From contig OY970234.1 in assembly GCA_963714125.1 (NCBI GenBank), positions 2,046,001 to 2,110,000 of the forward strand: a DNA stretch of 64,000 bases. Direction: 5' to 3'. The notes under the pieces were generated by a model. It saw only the letters and a program-made list of their open reading frames with translations. It made no database searches and was not told where the DNA came from. Source of the stretch: CAWCAW01 sp963714125 (GTDB lineage: Bacteria > Actinomycetota > Acidimicrobiia > Acidimicrobiales > UBA8190). Shown piece after piece: positions 12,980-21,914 of this stretch (its first letter is position 1; every line of letters begins with the position of its first letter). The position numbers and the translations under genes were made by a program.

Positions 12980-14905
12980 CTACTTCGACACGTAGTACCA
13001 GTTCTCCGGATTCAGCGTCCACAAGACGTTCTGCGGAACCGTGCCGCGCAGGTTGTTGACCGTCTCGGTCAGCTCTTGGACGGGGGCCGGCTGCCAGACC
13101 ACCGGTGCCGTCTTGGCCAGGTAGTCCTCGTACCCGGTGAGCGACGCCGTGGTGTTGTTGGTGGCCTTGATGAGCGCGTCGGCCATGGGGTCGCTGTAGT
13201 TGCCGTAGTTGGCGGCAGCACCGGTCTCGAACAGCACCTCACCCGTCGGGTACACGTCCGGCGAGTATGACCATCCACCGCCCCAGTTTTGGAACTCCCA
13301 CGTGCAGCTCGGGCTGGGGGTGCAGGCGGTGGCGTTGGCGATGACCGTGTCGAAGGTGGCCTGGGTGGCGGTGAAGTGGATGCCGGCCTCAGACCACGCC
13401 GACACCTCGGTGTTGACGGTGTTGGTCAGCGTCGGGTTGCCGCTCTGGTACTGAATGTTGAAGTTCAACGGTGTCCCGGCAGGGATACCGGCACCGCACT
13501 GGGTCGAGCCCGATCCAGGATCGGTGCATGTGTCGGTGCCACCGGCCACGATCTTCCACCCATGGCTCTTGAGGTAGTTCTCGGCCGCCGACACGCTGTA
13601 GGGGTACTGGTCAGTGGTGTCACCGGGCGACGTGAACGAGCTCGCCGGCTGCGTCCCGACCGGCCCGTAGGTGGGCACGCCGTATCCCTTGTCGATCTTG
13701 GAGATGATGAGCGGCTGGTCGATGAGGGACTGCAAGGCCTGACGGAAGTAGAGCTGGGAGATGATCTTCCCGGCGTAACCGCCGTCACCGGTGGAGTTGA
13801 AGTTGTCCGGGAAGTAGTTGATGCCCCAGATGTAGAAGCCGTTCACGTAGTAGTTCGAAAGCCGGGGGCTGTTCTCAGGCACCTGCAACGCGTTGGTTGT
13901 GGACTTGGGTGTGTCCTCGATGGGCATGTACCCAACGGAGACTTGACCTCCGAGCAGTGCGGAGTACTCGGCCGCGTTGGTGGTGTAGGGGAGCTCCTCG
14001 AACTTGGCCAGGGTCGCCTTGACCGGACCTGAGTAGGTGGGGTTGGGCTCCATGGTCACGGCGCCAGTGGAGTTGAAGGCGGTGAGGTGCCACGGGCCGT
14101 CGACCACCTGCCACAACGGGTTGGTGGCGTAGGTACCGAAGGAGTTGTTCGTGGCCATGGGGTTGGTGGGGTTGAACCCGGCCTGGGTGGCCAGGAACGT
14201 CCACACTGCCTTGCAAGCGGCGTCGGTAGCGGCAGTGCCGTACGCACCGGCGAAGCAGCCACCCGATCCCGGCGCGGCATTGGCGCTGGTGATGTCCCAC
14301 GCCTTGGGCATGGGGGTGATCTGCGACAGGTTGTTGTAGGTGTTCCAGTCCGGGTTGACTGAACCGTTCAACGTGATGGTCAGCTCGGTCGAGCTGTTGA
14401 CCACGACACTGGTGACGTTGTCGGGGAAGAAGCCGGGAATGTAGTCGTACCATTCGGCCTTCTCCGAGTGGAGCATGTTCAAGAAGAACGCCACGTCTTG
14501 GGCCGTCACGGTCTCACCGTTGGACCACTTGTAGGGGTTCATCGTGATCGACAACGTCGTGTTGTTGTTCGAGTACACCGGCGTGGCGGCGAGCGACAGG
14601 GATGTGTTCAGGCTCGGCTCAGTTCCCACGCCGAACCAGTACAGAGGCCGGTACATGAGGTACTGGAACTGGTCGGTGTTGTTAATGGACGCGAAGCCCG
14701 GAGGGATGAACGGGAAGATGAAGTTTGGTGTGGCACTCGGTCCTTCCGCATATGACGCCGTGCCGCCTTGGATCTTCGTCCCACCCGTGGGCACCGATGT
14801 GCCGTTGGACTGTGGCGTCGACGTCGACGAGCTGCATGCGGCGAACAGGAGCGCGGCTACCACCACACTCGCACCCACCATGATCACGTTCCGGAACTGT
14901 CGCAC
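12980..14905 (-). CDS. Extracellular solute-binding lipoprotein, family 5 (peptide-type)
   Basis: Captures substrate outside the membrane and passes it to the DppB/DppC-like permeases. 641 residues, longer than the usual 530-600. Signal peptide with lipobox LLFAAC; the lipidated Cys is residue 24, followed by a Ser/Thr linker. Family 5 features include YSNGETVTAQDVAFFLN (variant of the WSDGxPxTAxDV motif: KWSNGETVTAQDV) and FRQALQSLIDQPLII. Start is GTG 14905 with AGGGAG at a good distance upstream. It is first in a minus-strand operon with the two permeases. The mature part is rich in Asn, Thr and Tyr, as is usual for secreted actinobacterial proteins. Peptide versus nickel or sugar specificity cannot be decided. 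Confidence 0.93.
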   Translation of the reverse strand: MRQFRNVIMVGASVVVAALLFAACSSSTSTPQSNGTSVPTGGTKIQGGTASYAEGPSATPNFIFPFIPPGFASINNTDQFQYLMYRPLYWFGVGTEPSLNTSLSLAATPVYSNNNTTLSITMNPYKWSNGETVTAQDVAFFLNMLHSEKAEWYDYIPGFFPDNVTSVVVNSSTELTITLNGSVNPDWNTYNNLSQITPMPKAWDITSANAAPGSGGCFAGAYGTAATDAACKAVWTFLATQAGFNPTNPMATNNSFGTYATNPLWQVVDGPWHLTAFNSTGAVTMEPNPTYSGPVKATLAKFEELPYTTNAAEYSALLGGQVSVGYMPIEDTPKSTTNALQVPENSPRLSNYYVNGFYIWGINYFPDNFNSTGDGGYAGKIISQLYFRQALQSLIDQPLIISKIDKGYGVPTYGPVGTQPASSFTSPGDTTDQYPYSVSAAENYLKSHGWKIVAGGTDTCTDPGSGSTQCGAGIPAGTPLNFNIQYQSGNPTLTNTVNTEVSAWSEAGIHFTATQATFDTVIANATACTPSPSCTWEFQNWGGGWSYSPDVYPTGEVLFETGAAANYGNYSDPMADALIKATNNTTASLTGYEDYLAKTAPVVWQPAPVQELTETVNNLRGTVPQNVLWTLNPENWYYVSK

Positions 14906-15021
14906 GTGTTCTCCCTCGCACTAGTTCGGCTCCACCGGCACTCCGGCGAAGGTGACAGAAACGTTAATGTTCTGCTGCCATCTTCGCGTGGACCGAGGAG
15001 CGGTGCCGGTAGACTCTCACG

Positions 15022-16380
15022 ATGCCCGACGACAACACAACTGGTCGTCGTCGGGCCGGTGCTCCGGCGGGGGGATCGCGACGCGGCGCCGAATCGTCTT
15101 CACGTGCCGGCCGCCCCACGCCGCGGGGTCAAGGCGACCCGAAATCTCGGAGCTCGGCGGGTCGATCCGGTCGTCCCGCAGGCGAGCGCCAACCAGTACG
15201 TGACCAATCTGGTCAAGATTGGCGCGGCACCAAGAAGCGTGAACTGCCCAGCCGCGGCACCGGCACTGGCGGTGCTCGTGGCGGTAGCGCATCCCGGGCG
15301 GCGGGATCTCGCGGTGGTTCGGCAGCCGGGGCATCGCGAACAGGCAGAGGCGGTCCGCCGGCCAAGCCGATGCCCAAGCCGATGCCCAAGGGGTGGGGGA
15401 GCGTGGCCCGCAAGGCGCGCAACGTGCTGGCCGAGGACGCCATGGACCGCACCGCCCAGACCCGCAGTGACGACATCGAGAACCGACGTCGACGTCCCGA
15501 GCATCACGAGGATGTGTGGGTGCTCGAGGAGATCCTCGACGGCGCCGGGGCCAAGCGCCCATCGCGGGCCAAAGCCAACGGCAAGCCGGCGGCGCGAGGT
15601 TCCAGAGACAAAACAGTTGAAGGCACTTCACGGCCTTCGGGTCGGCGAGGCGAGGTCGATCTGTCCTCGGAGATCGTCGAGGAACTGGCCGGGATGGGCG
15701 GGCGTGACCAGGCCCTGAATCTGGCCGAGCGACTGGCGGCGGCGGCTCGGGCCTATGACCGTGACCGTTACTTCGACGCCAAGCGCATCACCGGCAAGCT
15801 GCTCGACCAGGTGCCGGGATCGGCGGCGGCCCAAGAGCTGCACGGCTTGATCTGTTACCGGCTGGCCCGTTGGACCGAGGCCATCCGCCACCTGGAGCGG
15901 GCCCGCGCCGCACTGGGCGGGGACCCGGGCCAGATCCCGGTGATGATGGACTGCCACCGGGCCCTGCATCACCACCGTCGGGTGGAGGCCTTGTTCGAGG
16001 AGCTCAAGACGGCGTCGCCGCCTGCCGACGTACTCGTCGAGGGACGGCTGGTCATGGCGGCGGACATGGCCGACCAACGTCGCCTGCATCCGGCCATCGA
16101 CCTTTTGGTGTCGACGGGAGGGGCGCGCAACCTTCGTCATCCCGGCGATCGCCACGTGCGCCAGTGGTACGTGCTGGCCGACTTGTACGAGCGCGCCGGC
16201 GACCTGCCGCGCGCACGCGAGCTGTTCGCCCGGGTGGTCGATGCCGATCCCGAGCTCGCCGACGCGGCGGAGCGGTTGGCCGGACTCGGGCGCAACGCCC
16301 GCCGCAAGCCGTCTTCGAGCACCCGGCCGCGCCGCACCCCGCCCCGACCCGCAACCGAGGCCGTGGAGGCGCGTCGGTAA
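15022..16380 (+). CDS. TPR-repeat protein with basic disordered N-terminus, unknown function
   Basis: 452 residues. The first 120 or so are rich in Arg, Gly, Ser and Ala with little predicted structure and contain a small repeat MPKPMPKG. From about residue 210 the protein becomes helical with TPR-like repeats: LAAAARAYDRDRYFDAKRITGKLLDQVPGSAAAQELHG, then LARWTEAIRHLERARAAL, and near the C-terminus WYVLADLYERAGDLPRARELFARVVDADPE. There is no signal peptide or membrane segment, so it is probably cytoplasmic. Similar basic-tail/TPR proteins are common but uncharacterised in actinobacteria. Divergent from the binding-protein gene (116 bases between starts). Binding to nucleic acid or ribosomes via the basic tail is only a guess. 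Confidence 0.8.
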   Translation: MPDDNTTGRRRAGAPAGGSRRGAESSSRAGRPTPRGQGDPKSRSSAGRSGRPAGERQPVRDQSGQDWRGTKKRELPSRGTGTGGARGGSASRAAGSRGGSAAGASRTGRGGPPAKPMPKPMPKGWGSVARKARNVLAEDAMDRTAQTRSDDIENRRRRPEHHEDVWVLEEILDGAGAKRPSRAKANGKPAARGSRDKTVEGTSRPSGRRGEVDLSSEIVEELAGMGGRDQALNLAERLAAAARAYDRDRYFDAKRITGKLLDQVPGSAAAQELHGLICYRLARWTEAIRHLERARAALGGDPGQIPVMMDCHRALHHHRRVEALFEELKTASPPADVLVEGRLVMAADMADQRRLHPAIDLLVSTGGARNLRHPGDRHVRQWYVLADLYERAGDLPRARELFARVVDADPELADAAERLAGLGRNARRKPSSSTRPRRTPPRPATEAVEARR

Positions 16381-16426
16381 CATGGCGCCCGTGGCCGGGA
16401 CCTCGCGATCGCCAGGGACTTCGGGA

Positions 16427-17434
16427 ATGATCGACCTGCGCAGCGACACCATCACCCGCCCCACCCCCGAAATGCGCCGGGCCATGGCCGACGCCGAAGT
16501 GGGCGACGACGGCTACGGCGAGGACCCCACCGTCATCGCCTTGGAAGAGGCCTACGCCGAGCGGGTGGGAAAGCCGGCCGCTCTCTACGTGCCCTCAGGC
16601 ACCATGGCCAATCAGGTTGCCCTGCGGGTGTTCACCCAGCGCGGTGACCTCGTCATCGCCGGACGCCGCCAACACGTCGTCATCTACGAGCACGGCGCGG
16701 CAGCGGCCAACGCCGGCGTGCAATTCCATCTGGTGGACGACGAGGACGGGATGCTGGCGCCCCCAGACGTGGCCTGGGTGTTGGAAGCCGTCACTCACCA
16801 CCAACCACGGCCGACGCTGGTGTGCATCGAAAACACGCACATGCCGGCCGGCGGGGTGCCGTGGTCGCTGGCCAGGCTGCGGGCCGTCGTCGAGGCTTCG
16901 GGTGGGCTGCCGCTGCACATGGACGGGGCTCGGCTCTTTAATGCGGAGGTGGCCACGGGCGTCTCCGCGGAGACGTTCGCGGCCCTCGCCACCACCGTGA
17001 TGACCTGTCTTTCCAAGGGCCTGTCCGCCCCGGTCGGGTCCATTTTGGCCGGGCCCACCGACGTCATCGAGGCGGCCCGACTCGAGCGTCACCGCCTGGG
17101 TGGGGGCATGCGCCAGGCTGGCGTCATCGCCGCCGCCGGCCTGGTGGCCCTGCGCACCATGGTCGAGCGCTTGGCCGATGACCACGGGCGGGCCCGACGA
17201 CTGGCCGAGGCCGTCGCCGAACGCTGGCCCGACGCCGGCTGTGACCCCGACACGGTGGTGACGAACATCGTGGTGTTCCGCCATGACGACTGCCCCGCTG
17301 TCATGGCCTATATGAAAGAGCGCGGCGTGCTCGTCGACACCATTGCACCGGGCGTTCTACGCTTCGTGACGCACGCCGACGTCGACGACGCCGGCATCGA
17401 TCGCACCGTCAAAGCCCTGGTGGAGGCCCCGTAA
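16427..17434 (+). CDS. ltaE: Low-specificity L-threonine aldolase
   Basis: PLP enzyme that splits L-threonine or allo-threonine to glycine and acetaldehyde. 335 residues, the family size. It opens MIDLRSDTITRPTPEMRRAM, the canonical N-terminus, and has GEDPTVIALEE, the glycine-rich PSGTMANQVAL, HMDGARLFNA with the PLP-contacting Asp, and TCLSKGLSAPVGS containing the PLP lysine. ATG 16427 is chosen from this alignment; an in-frame ATG at 16382 would add 15 residues (MAPVAGTSRSPGTSG). Lies 46 bases after the TPR gene on the same strand. Confidence 0.93.
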   Translation: MIDLRSDTITRPTPEMRRAMADAEVGDDGYGEDPTVIALEEAYAERVGKPAALYVPSGTMANQVALRVFTQRGDLVIAGRRQHVVIYEHGAAAANAGVQFHLVDDEDGMLAPPDVAWVLEAVTHHQPRPTLVCIENTHMPAGGVPWSLARLRAVVEASGGLPLHMDGARLFNAEVATGVSAETFAALATTVMTCLSKGLSAPVGSILAGPTDVIEAARLERHRLGGGMRQAGVIAAAGLVALRTMVERLADDHGRARRLAEAVAERWPDAGCDPDTVVTNIVVFRHDDCPAVMAYMKERGVLVDTIAPGVLRFVTHADVDDAGIDRTVKALVEAP

Positions 17435-17500
17435 ACAGGTCGGAGTAGCATCGCCGCCGGCCCGGCATCGCCGAGGCACCAACGCAGTGGAGGCAACCTC

Positions 17501-18559
17501 GTGAGCACCGATATCGCAGCGCTTCTTGGCGACGAAGCCGACGCGCTGCTCAACCACCAGTCCAAGGGGATCACCGCCGACGAGCTGACGCTGCCAGGCC
17601 CCGATTACATCGACCGCGTCTTTCTGAGCACGGACCGGCCCATTCCCGTGGTGCGCAACCTGGCCTCGGTGTACGCCCATGGCCGCCTCGGAGGCACCGG
17701 GTACCTCTCTATTTTGCCGGTGGACCAAGGCATCGAGCACTCGGCTGGGGCCAGCTTCGCCAAGAACCCGGCGTACTTCGACCCTGCCAACCTCATCGAG
17801 CTCGCCCTGGCGGCCGACTGCTCGGCCATCGCCACCACCTTCGGTGGCCTCGGTGCGGTGGCCCGCCGCTATGCGCACCGCATCCCGTTCATCGTGAAGT
17901 TGAACCACAACGACTTCCTGCACTACCCCGATACCTATGACCAGGTCATGTTCGGAAATGTCAGCCAGGCCTTCGATCTGGGGGCGGTCGGTGTGGGGGC
18001 CACCATCTACTTCGCGTCCGAAGACGCCGATCGCCAGCTCCAAGAGGTGCGCGCCGCGTTCGCCCACGCCCACGAGCTGGGGATGTTCACCGTGCTGTGG
18101 TGCTATCTACGCAACGCTGCCTTCAAAATGGCCGATGGCATCAATTACGAGGTATCCGCCGATCTCACCGGCCAGGCCAACCACCTCGGGGTGACGATCG
18201 AGGCCGACCTCATCAAGCAGAAGCAGCCCGAGAACAACGGCGGGTACAACGCCTTGAAGTTCGGCCGCACCGATCCGCTCGTCTACTCGCAGCTCACCAC
18301 CGATAACCCCATCGACCTCACCCGCTGGCAAGTGGTCAACTGCTACGCGGGGCGCATCGGGCTCATCAACTCGGGTGGCGAGTCCAAGGGGGCCGACGAC
18401 TTGGCCCAGGCCGTGCGTACGGCAGTGATCAACAAGCGAGCGGGCGGGACGGGCCTCATCGTCGGTCGCAAGGCGTTCCAGCGGCCCATGGCCGAAGGCG
18501 TGGAGCTCGTCCACGCCGTCCAAGACGTCTTCCTCGACGCGTCGATCACCATCGCCTGA
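17501..18559 (+). CDS. fbaB: Class I fructose-bisphosphate aldolase (DhnA/FbaB type)
   Basis: Splits fructose 1,6-bisphosphate in glycolysis (and the reverse in gluconeogenesis) through a Schiff-base lysine, without metal. 352 residues. The TIM-barrel landmarks include LSILPVDQGIEHSAGASF, IPFIVKLNHNDFL and EADLIKQK, in which Lys239 corresponds to the Schiff-base lysine of E. coli FbaB. The phosphate-binding end is TGLIVGRKAFQRP. GTG start at 17501 with GGAGG about 12 bases upstream. Stands alone between threonine aldolase and the korA gene. Confidence 0.94.
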   Translation: MSTDIAALLGDEADALLNHQSKGITADELTLPGPDYIDRVFLSTDRPIPVVRNLASVYAHGRLGGTGYLSILPVDQGIEHSAGASFAKNPAYFDPANLIELALAADCSAIATTFGGLGAVARRYAHRIPFIVKLNHNDFLHYPDTYDQVMFGNVSQAFDLGAVGVGATIYFASEDADRQLQEVRAAFAHAHELGMFTVLWCYLRNAAFKMADGINYEVSADLTGQANHLGVTIEADLIKQKQPENNGGYNALKFGRTDPLVYSQLTTDNPIDLTRWQVVNCYAGRIGLINSGGESKGADDLAQAVRTAVINKRAGGTGLIVGRKAFQRPMAEGVELVHAVQDVFLDASITIA

Positions 18560-18727
18560 ACCCTCGCCCCATGTCCCTGCACCGGCAGTATGCTCGCCTG
18601 CGGGGCAGCAATCAGGCGCGACGCTGCGGGCGGACCGAACAACCGGACGTGGGGCATGGTCACGGCCCGCCGGCGTTCGGTACGAGACGAGGCCGGGAAA
18701 CGGTCACGGGGAAGGTGAGGGGAACCG

Positions 18728-20647
18728 GTGTCGACCGCGACACGTCACGAGACCATTGAGCTTGACCGCGTAGTCATCCGTTTCGCTGGTGACTCCGGCG
18801 ACGGCATGCAGTTGACGGGCACCCAGTTCACGATGGTGAGCTCGCTGTTCGGCAACGACACGGCCACCCTTCCCGATTTCCCGGCCGAGATCCGGGCTCC
18901 GGCCGGAACGCTGGCCGGGGTATCGGCTTTTCAGGTCCACATCTCGGATCACGACATCCTCACCCCCGGCGACTCTCCCAGCGTGCTGGTGGCCATGAAC
19001 CCGGCCGCACTCAAGGCGAACATCTACGCGGTGACCCCGGGCGGCACCCTGATCGTCAACAGTGACGCCTTCGACGAGCGGGCCCTGGAGAAAGCGGGGT
19101 ACAAGGCCAACCCCCTGACCGACGGGAGCCTCAACGGCTTCACCGTCTACGAGGTACCGATGACCTCGCTCACCTTGCTGGTGGGCAAGGAGGAGGGCGT
19201 CAAGCCTCGTGACGCCGAGCGCTCCAAGAACTTCTTTGCCTTGGGTCTGGTCTCGTGGCTCTACAGCCGGCCCACCGAGGGCACCTTGGACTGGATCGCG
19301 AAGCGCTTCGCCAAGACCCCGCCCATCGCCGCCGTCAACGCCCACGCTTTTAAGGCCGGCTACCACTTCGGCGAGACGGCCGAGCTGTTCGAGTCCAACT
19401 ACCAAGTGCGTCCGGCTGCAGACCTGACCCCCGGTACGTACACCAACGTCACCGGCAACACCGCGCTGGCGTGGGGGCTTATCGCCGCCTCGCACCAAGC
19501 GCATCTGCCGCTCTTTTTGGGCTCGTACCCCATCACGCCGGCGTCGGACATCCTCCACGAGCTGTCGAAGCACAAGCACTTCGGCGTGCGCACCTTTCAG
19601 GCCGAGGACGAAATCGCCGGTATCGGCGCCGCCATCGGGGCCGCCTTCGGCGGTTCGCTCGGGATCACCACCACCAGCGGTCCGGGCATCGACTTGAAGT
19701 CTGAGGCCATCGGCATGGCCGTCAGCCTCGAGCTGCCTTTGCTCATCGTCGACATCCAGCGCGGTGGGCCGTCAACGGGCCTGCCCACCAAGACCGAACA
19801 ATCCGACCTGCTGCATGCCATGTACGGGCGCCACGGCGAGTCGCCGGTACCCATCGTGGCTCCCATGACCCCGTCGCATTGCTTCGCGGCCGCCATGGAG
19901 GCCGTGCGCATCGCCATCACCTATCGCACGCCCGTCTTCCTGCTTTCTGACGGCTACCTGGCCAACGGATCCGAGCCGTGGCGACTGCCCGACCTCGACA
20001 CGCTGCCCGACTTGCACGTGGAGTTCGCCACCCAGACCAACCACGTGGACGACGACGGCAAGGAAGTGTTCTGGCCCTACCTACGCGACGAGCGCACCTT
20101 GGCCCGTCCCTGGGCGGTGCCGGGCACCCCCGGTCTCGAGCACCGCATCGGCGGCCTCGAGAAGGCCGACGGGTCGGGCAACGTCTCTTACGACCCGGTC
20201 AACCACGAAAAAATGGTGCACCTGCGCGCCGCCAAGGTGGCCGGCATCGCCGCTGACATCGCCCCCGTGGAAGTCGACGACCCGGCCGGCATCGGCGGGG
20301 CGCGCGTGCTCGTGCTGGGCTGGGGGTCGACCTACGGCGCCATTGCGGCCGGGGTGCGGCGCGTGCGGGCGCGTGGGTTACAAGTGGCGCACGCGCACCT
20401 GATCCACCTCAATCCTTTTCCGACCAACTTGGCGACGGTGCTGGGCGCCTACGACAAGGTGCTCGTGCCGGAAGCCAACCTGGGCCAGCTGGTGAAGATG
20501 GTGCGGGCCGACTTCCTGGTCAATGCCCGGTCGCTCACCAAGATGCAAGGAAACCCGTTCCGGGCCGCGGAGATCGAGACCGTGATTTTGGAGATGCTCG
20601 GCGCCGATCCCACCACGAGCATCGTCGAAGACGACGTGGCGAGCTGA
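18728..20647 (+). CDS. korA: 2-oxoacid:ferredoxin oxidoreductase, fused gamma-alpha subunit
   Basis: With KorB it converts 2-oxoglutarate (or a related 2-oxoacid) and CoA to the acyl-CoA, reducing ferredoxin. 639 residues: a gamma domain first (VVIRFAGDSGDGMQLTG, about 8-190), then the alpha domain with GSYPITPASDILHELSKHK (about 265) and ITTTSGPGIDLKSEAIGMAV. This gamma-alpha fusion with a separate beta subunit is the arrangement of actinobacterial KorAB (Mycobacterium Rv2455c/Rv2454c). GTG start at 18728 follows GAAGGTGAGGGG. The korB start is 13 bases after the stop. The 2-oxoglutarate assignment is by family, not by a residue I can point to. Confidence 0.93.
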   Translation: MSTATRHETIELDRVVIRFAGDSGDGMQLTGTQFTMVSSLFGNDTATLPDFPAEIRAPAGTLAGVSAFQVHISDHDILTPGDSPSVLVAMNPAALKANIYAVTPGGTLIVNSDAFDERALEKAGYKANPLTDGSLNGFTVYEVPMTSLTLLVGKEEGVKPRDAERSKNFFALGLVSWLYSRPTEGTLDWIAKRFAKTPPIAAVNAHAFKAGYHFGETAELFESNYQVRPAADLTPGTYTNVTGNTALAWGLIAASHQAHLPLFLGSYPITPASDILHELSKHKHFGVRTFQAEDEIAGIGAAIGAAFGGSLGITTTSGPGIDLKSEAIGMAVSLELPLLIVDIQRGGPSTGLPTKTEQSDLLHAMYGRHGESPVPIVAPMTPSHCFAAAMEAVRIAITYRTPVFLLSDGYLANGSEPWRLPDLDTLPDLHVEFATQTNHVDDDGKEVFWPYLRDERTLARPWAVPGTPGLEHRIGGLEKADGSGNVSYDPVNHEKMVHLRAAKVAGIAADIAPVEVDDPAGIGGARVLVLGWGSTYGAIAAGVRRVRARGLQVAHAHLIHLNPFPTNLATVLGAYDKVLVPEANLGQLVKMVRADFLVNARSLTKMQGNPFRAAEIETVILEMLGADPTTSIVEDDVAS

Positions 20648-20660
20648 GAGGACAGCGGCG

Positions 20661-21686
20661 ATGACAGATACCACCGCACCGGTCACCACCCGCAAGGACT
20701 GGATGTCGGACCAAGAGGTCCGCTGGTGCCCGGGGTGTGGCGACTATTCGATTCTGGCGGCCGTGCAGATGCTCATGCCCGAACTGGGCGTACGCCGCGA
20801 GAACACCGTCTTTGTGTCCGGCATCGGCTGCGCAGCGCGCTTCCCCTATTACATGGACACCTACGGCGTGCACTCGATCCACGGCCGGGCCCCGGCGGTG
20901 GCCACCGGTCTGGCGGTGACGAGGCCCGATCTCGACGTGTGGGTGATAACCGGCGACGGCGACGCCTTGTCGATCGGTGGCAACCACCTCATCCACGCGC
21001 TGCGCCGCAACGTGAACCTCACCATTCTGCTCTTCAACAATCAGATCTACGGGCTGACCAAAGGCCAATACTCGCCGACCTCCGAGCAGGGGAAGGTCAC
21101 CAAGTCGACGCCCTTTGGATCGCTGGAGACACCTTTTAACCCCATCAGCCTGGCGCTGGGGGCCGAAGCCAGCTTCGTGGCGCGGACCCACGATATGGAC
21201 CGCAAGCACATGCAGGAGACCTTCCGGCGCGCCCATGATCATGTCGGGTCCGGGTTCGTGGAGATCTACCAGAACTGCAACGTCTTCAACGACGGTGCCT
21301 TCGAGAAGATCACCAGCAAGGACGCCCGGGCCTCGAACCTCATCCCACTCGTGCACGGCGAGCCCATCCGCTTCGGCGCCGACAACGAGCGCGGCGTGGT
21401 GGCCGATTCGACCGGGCAGTTGCGGCTGGTCGACGTGGCCGACGTAGGGGCCGATGCCTTGCTTGTCCACGACGAGCGCCGCGACGACCCGGGGTTGGCC
21501 TTTCAGCTCAGCCGTCTGGCGCGGGGGCCCTATGAGCCCACCCCTGTGGGGGTGTTTCGGGCCGTGGAGCGTCCTGAATACGGCGACGCCATGAGCCGCC
21601 AGTTGCTCGAGGCCAATGAGCGTCGCGGCCCGGGCGACTTGGCCACCCTGTTGGCTTCCGGGGGGACCTGGACCGTCGAGGGCTGA
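20661..21686 (+). CDS. korB: 2-oxoacid:ferredoxin oxidoreductase, beta subunit
   Basis: Thiamine-diphosphate-binding subunit, 341 residues. WCPGCGDYSIL near the N-terminus and GIGCAARFPYY supply cluster-ligand cysteines; a further Cys is in EIYQNCNVFND. The ThDP/Mg motif is GDGDALSIGGNHLIHALRRNVNLTILLFNNQ followed by IYGLTKGQYSPTS. ATG 20661 with GAGAGGACAGCGG upstream. Forms a two-gene operon with korA. Oxygen-tolerant homologues let aerobic actinobacteria run the TCA cycle without 2-oxoglutarate dehydrogenase. Confidence 0.94.
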   Translation: MTDTTAPVTTRKDWMSDQEVRWCPGCGDYSILAAVQMLMPELGVRRENTVFVSGIGCAARFPYYMDTYGVHSIHGRAPAVATGLAVTRPDLDVWVITGDGDALSIGGNHLIHALRRNVNLTILLFNNQIYGLTKGQYSPTSEQGKVTKSTPFGSLETPFNPISLALGAEASFVARTHDMDRKHMQETFRRAHDHVGSGFVEIYQNCNVFNDGAFEKITSKDARASNLIPLVHGEPIRFGADNERGVVADSTGQLRLVDVADVGADALLVHDERRDDPGLAFQLSRLARGPYEPTPVGVFRAVERPEYGDAMSRQLLEANERRGPGDLATLLASGGTWTVEG

Positions 21687-21914
21687 GCGCTTCGGTTTTG
21701 CTTTTCGCGGCGCCGCGCTACCCGTGCTCAAGGCGTGACGCTGACGCGCCGATAGAGATTTGCCACCGCGTCGGGATGTCGGCGGACGTCCGCACGGGGG
21801 CACGGGGGGCTTCGGAACGGGTGCACGCAGTGACGTGTCGCGGCTGGCCGGCTGAGACCTTGTGTTTGCTGCGGGCGCCCGTTCCGCGGCAAGTGGCCCG
21901 GTGGCCCGGATGCT
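21687..21914. other. Intergenic region between convergent korB and DUF1015 genes
   Basis: A 228-base gap with no supported gene or tRNA. It holds GC palindromes (CGCGGCGCCGCG at 21706-21717 and GCGGACGTCCGC at about 21782-21793) and a longer inverted repeat CGGAACGGG (21813-21821) with CCCGTTCCG (21878-21886). None has a T tract, so none is called a terminator. Confidence 0.5.
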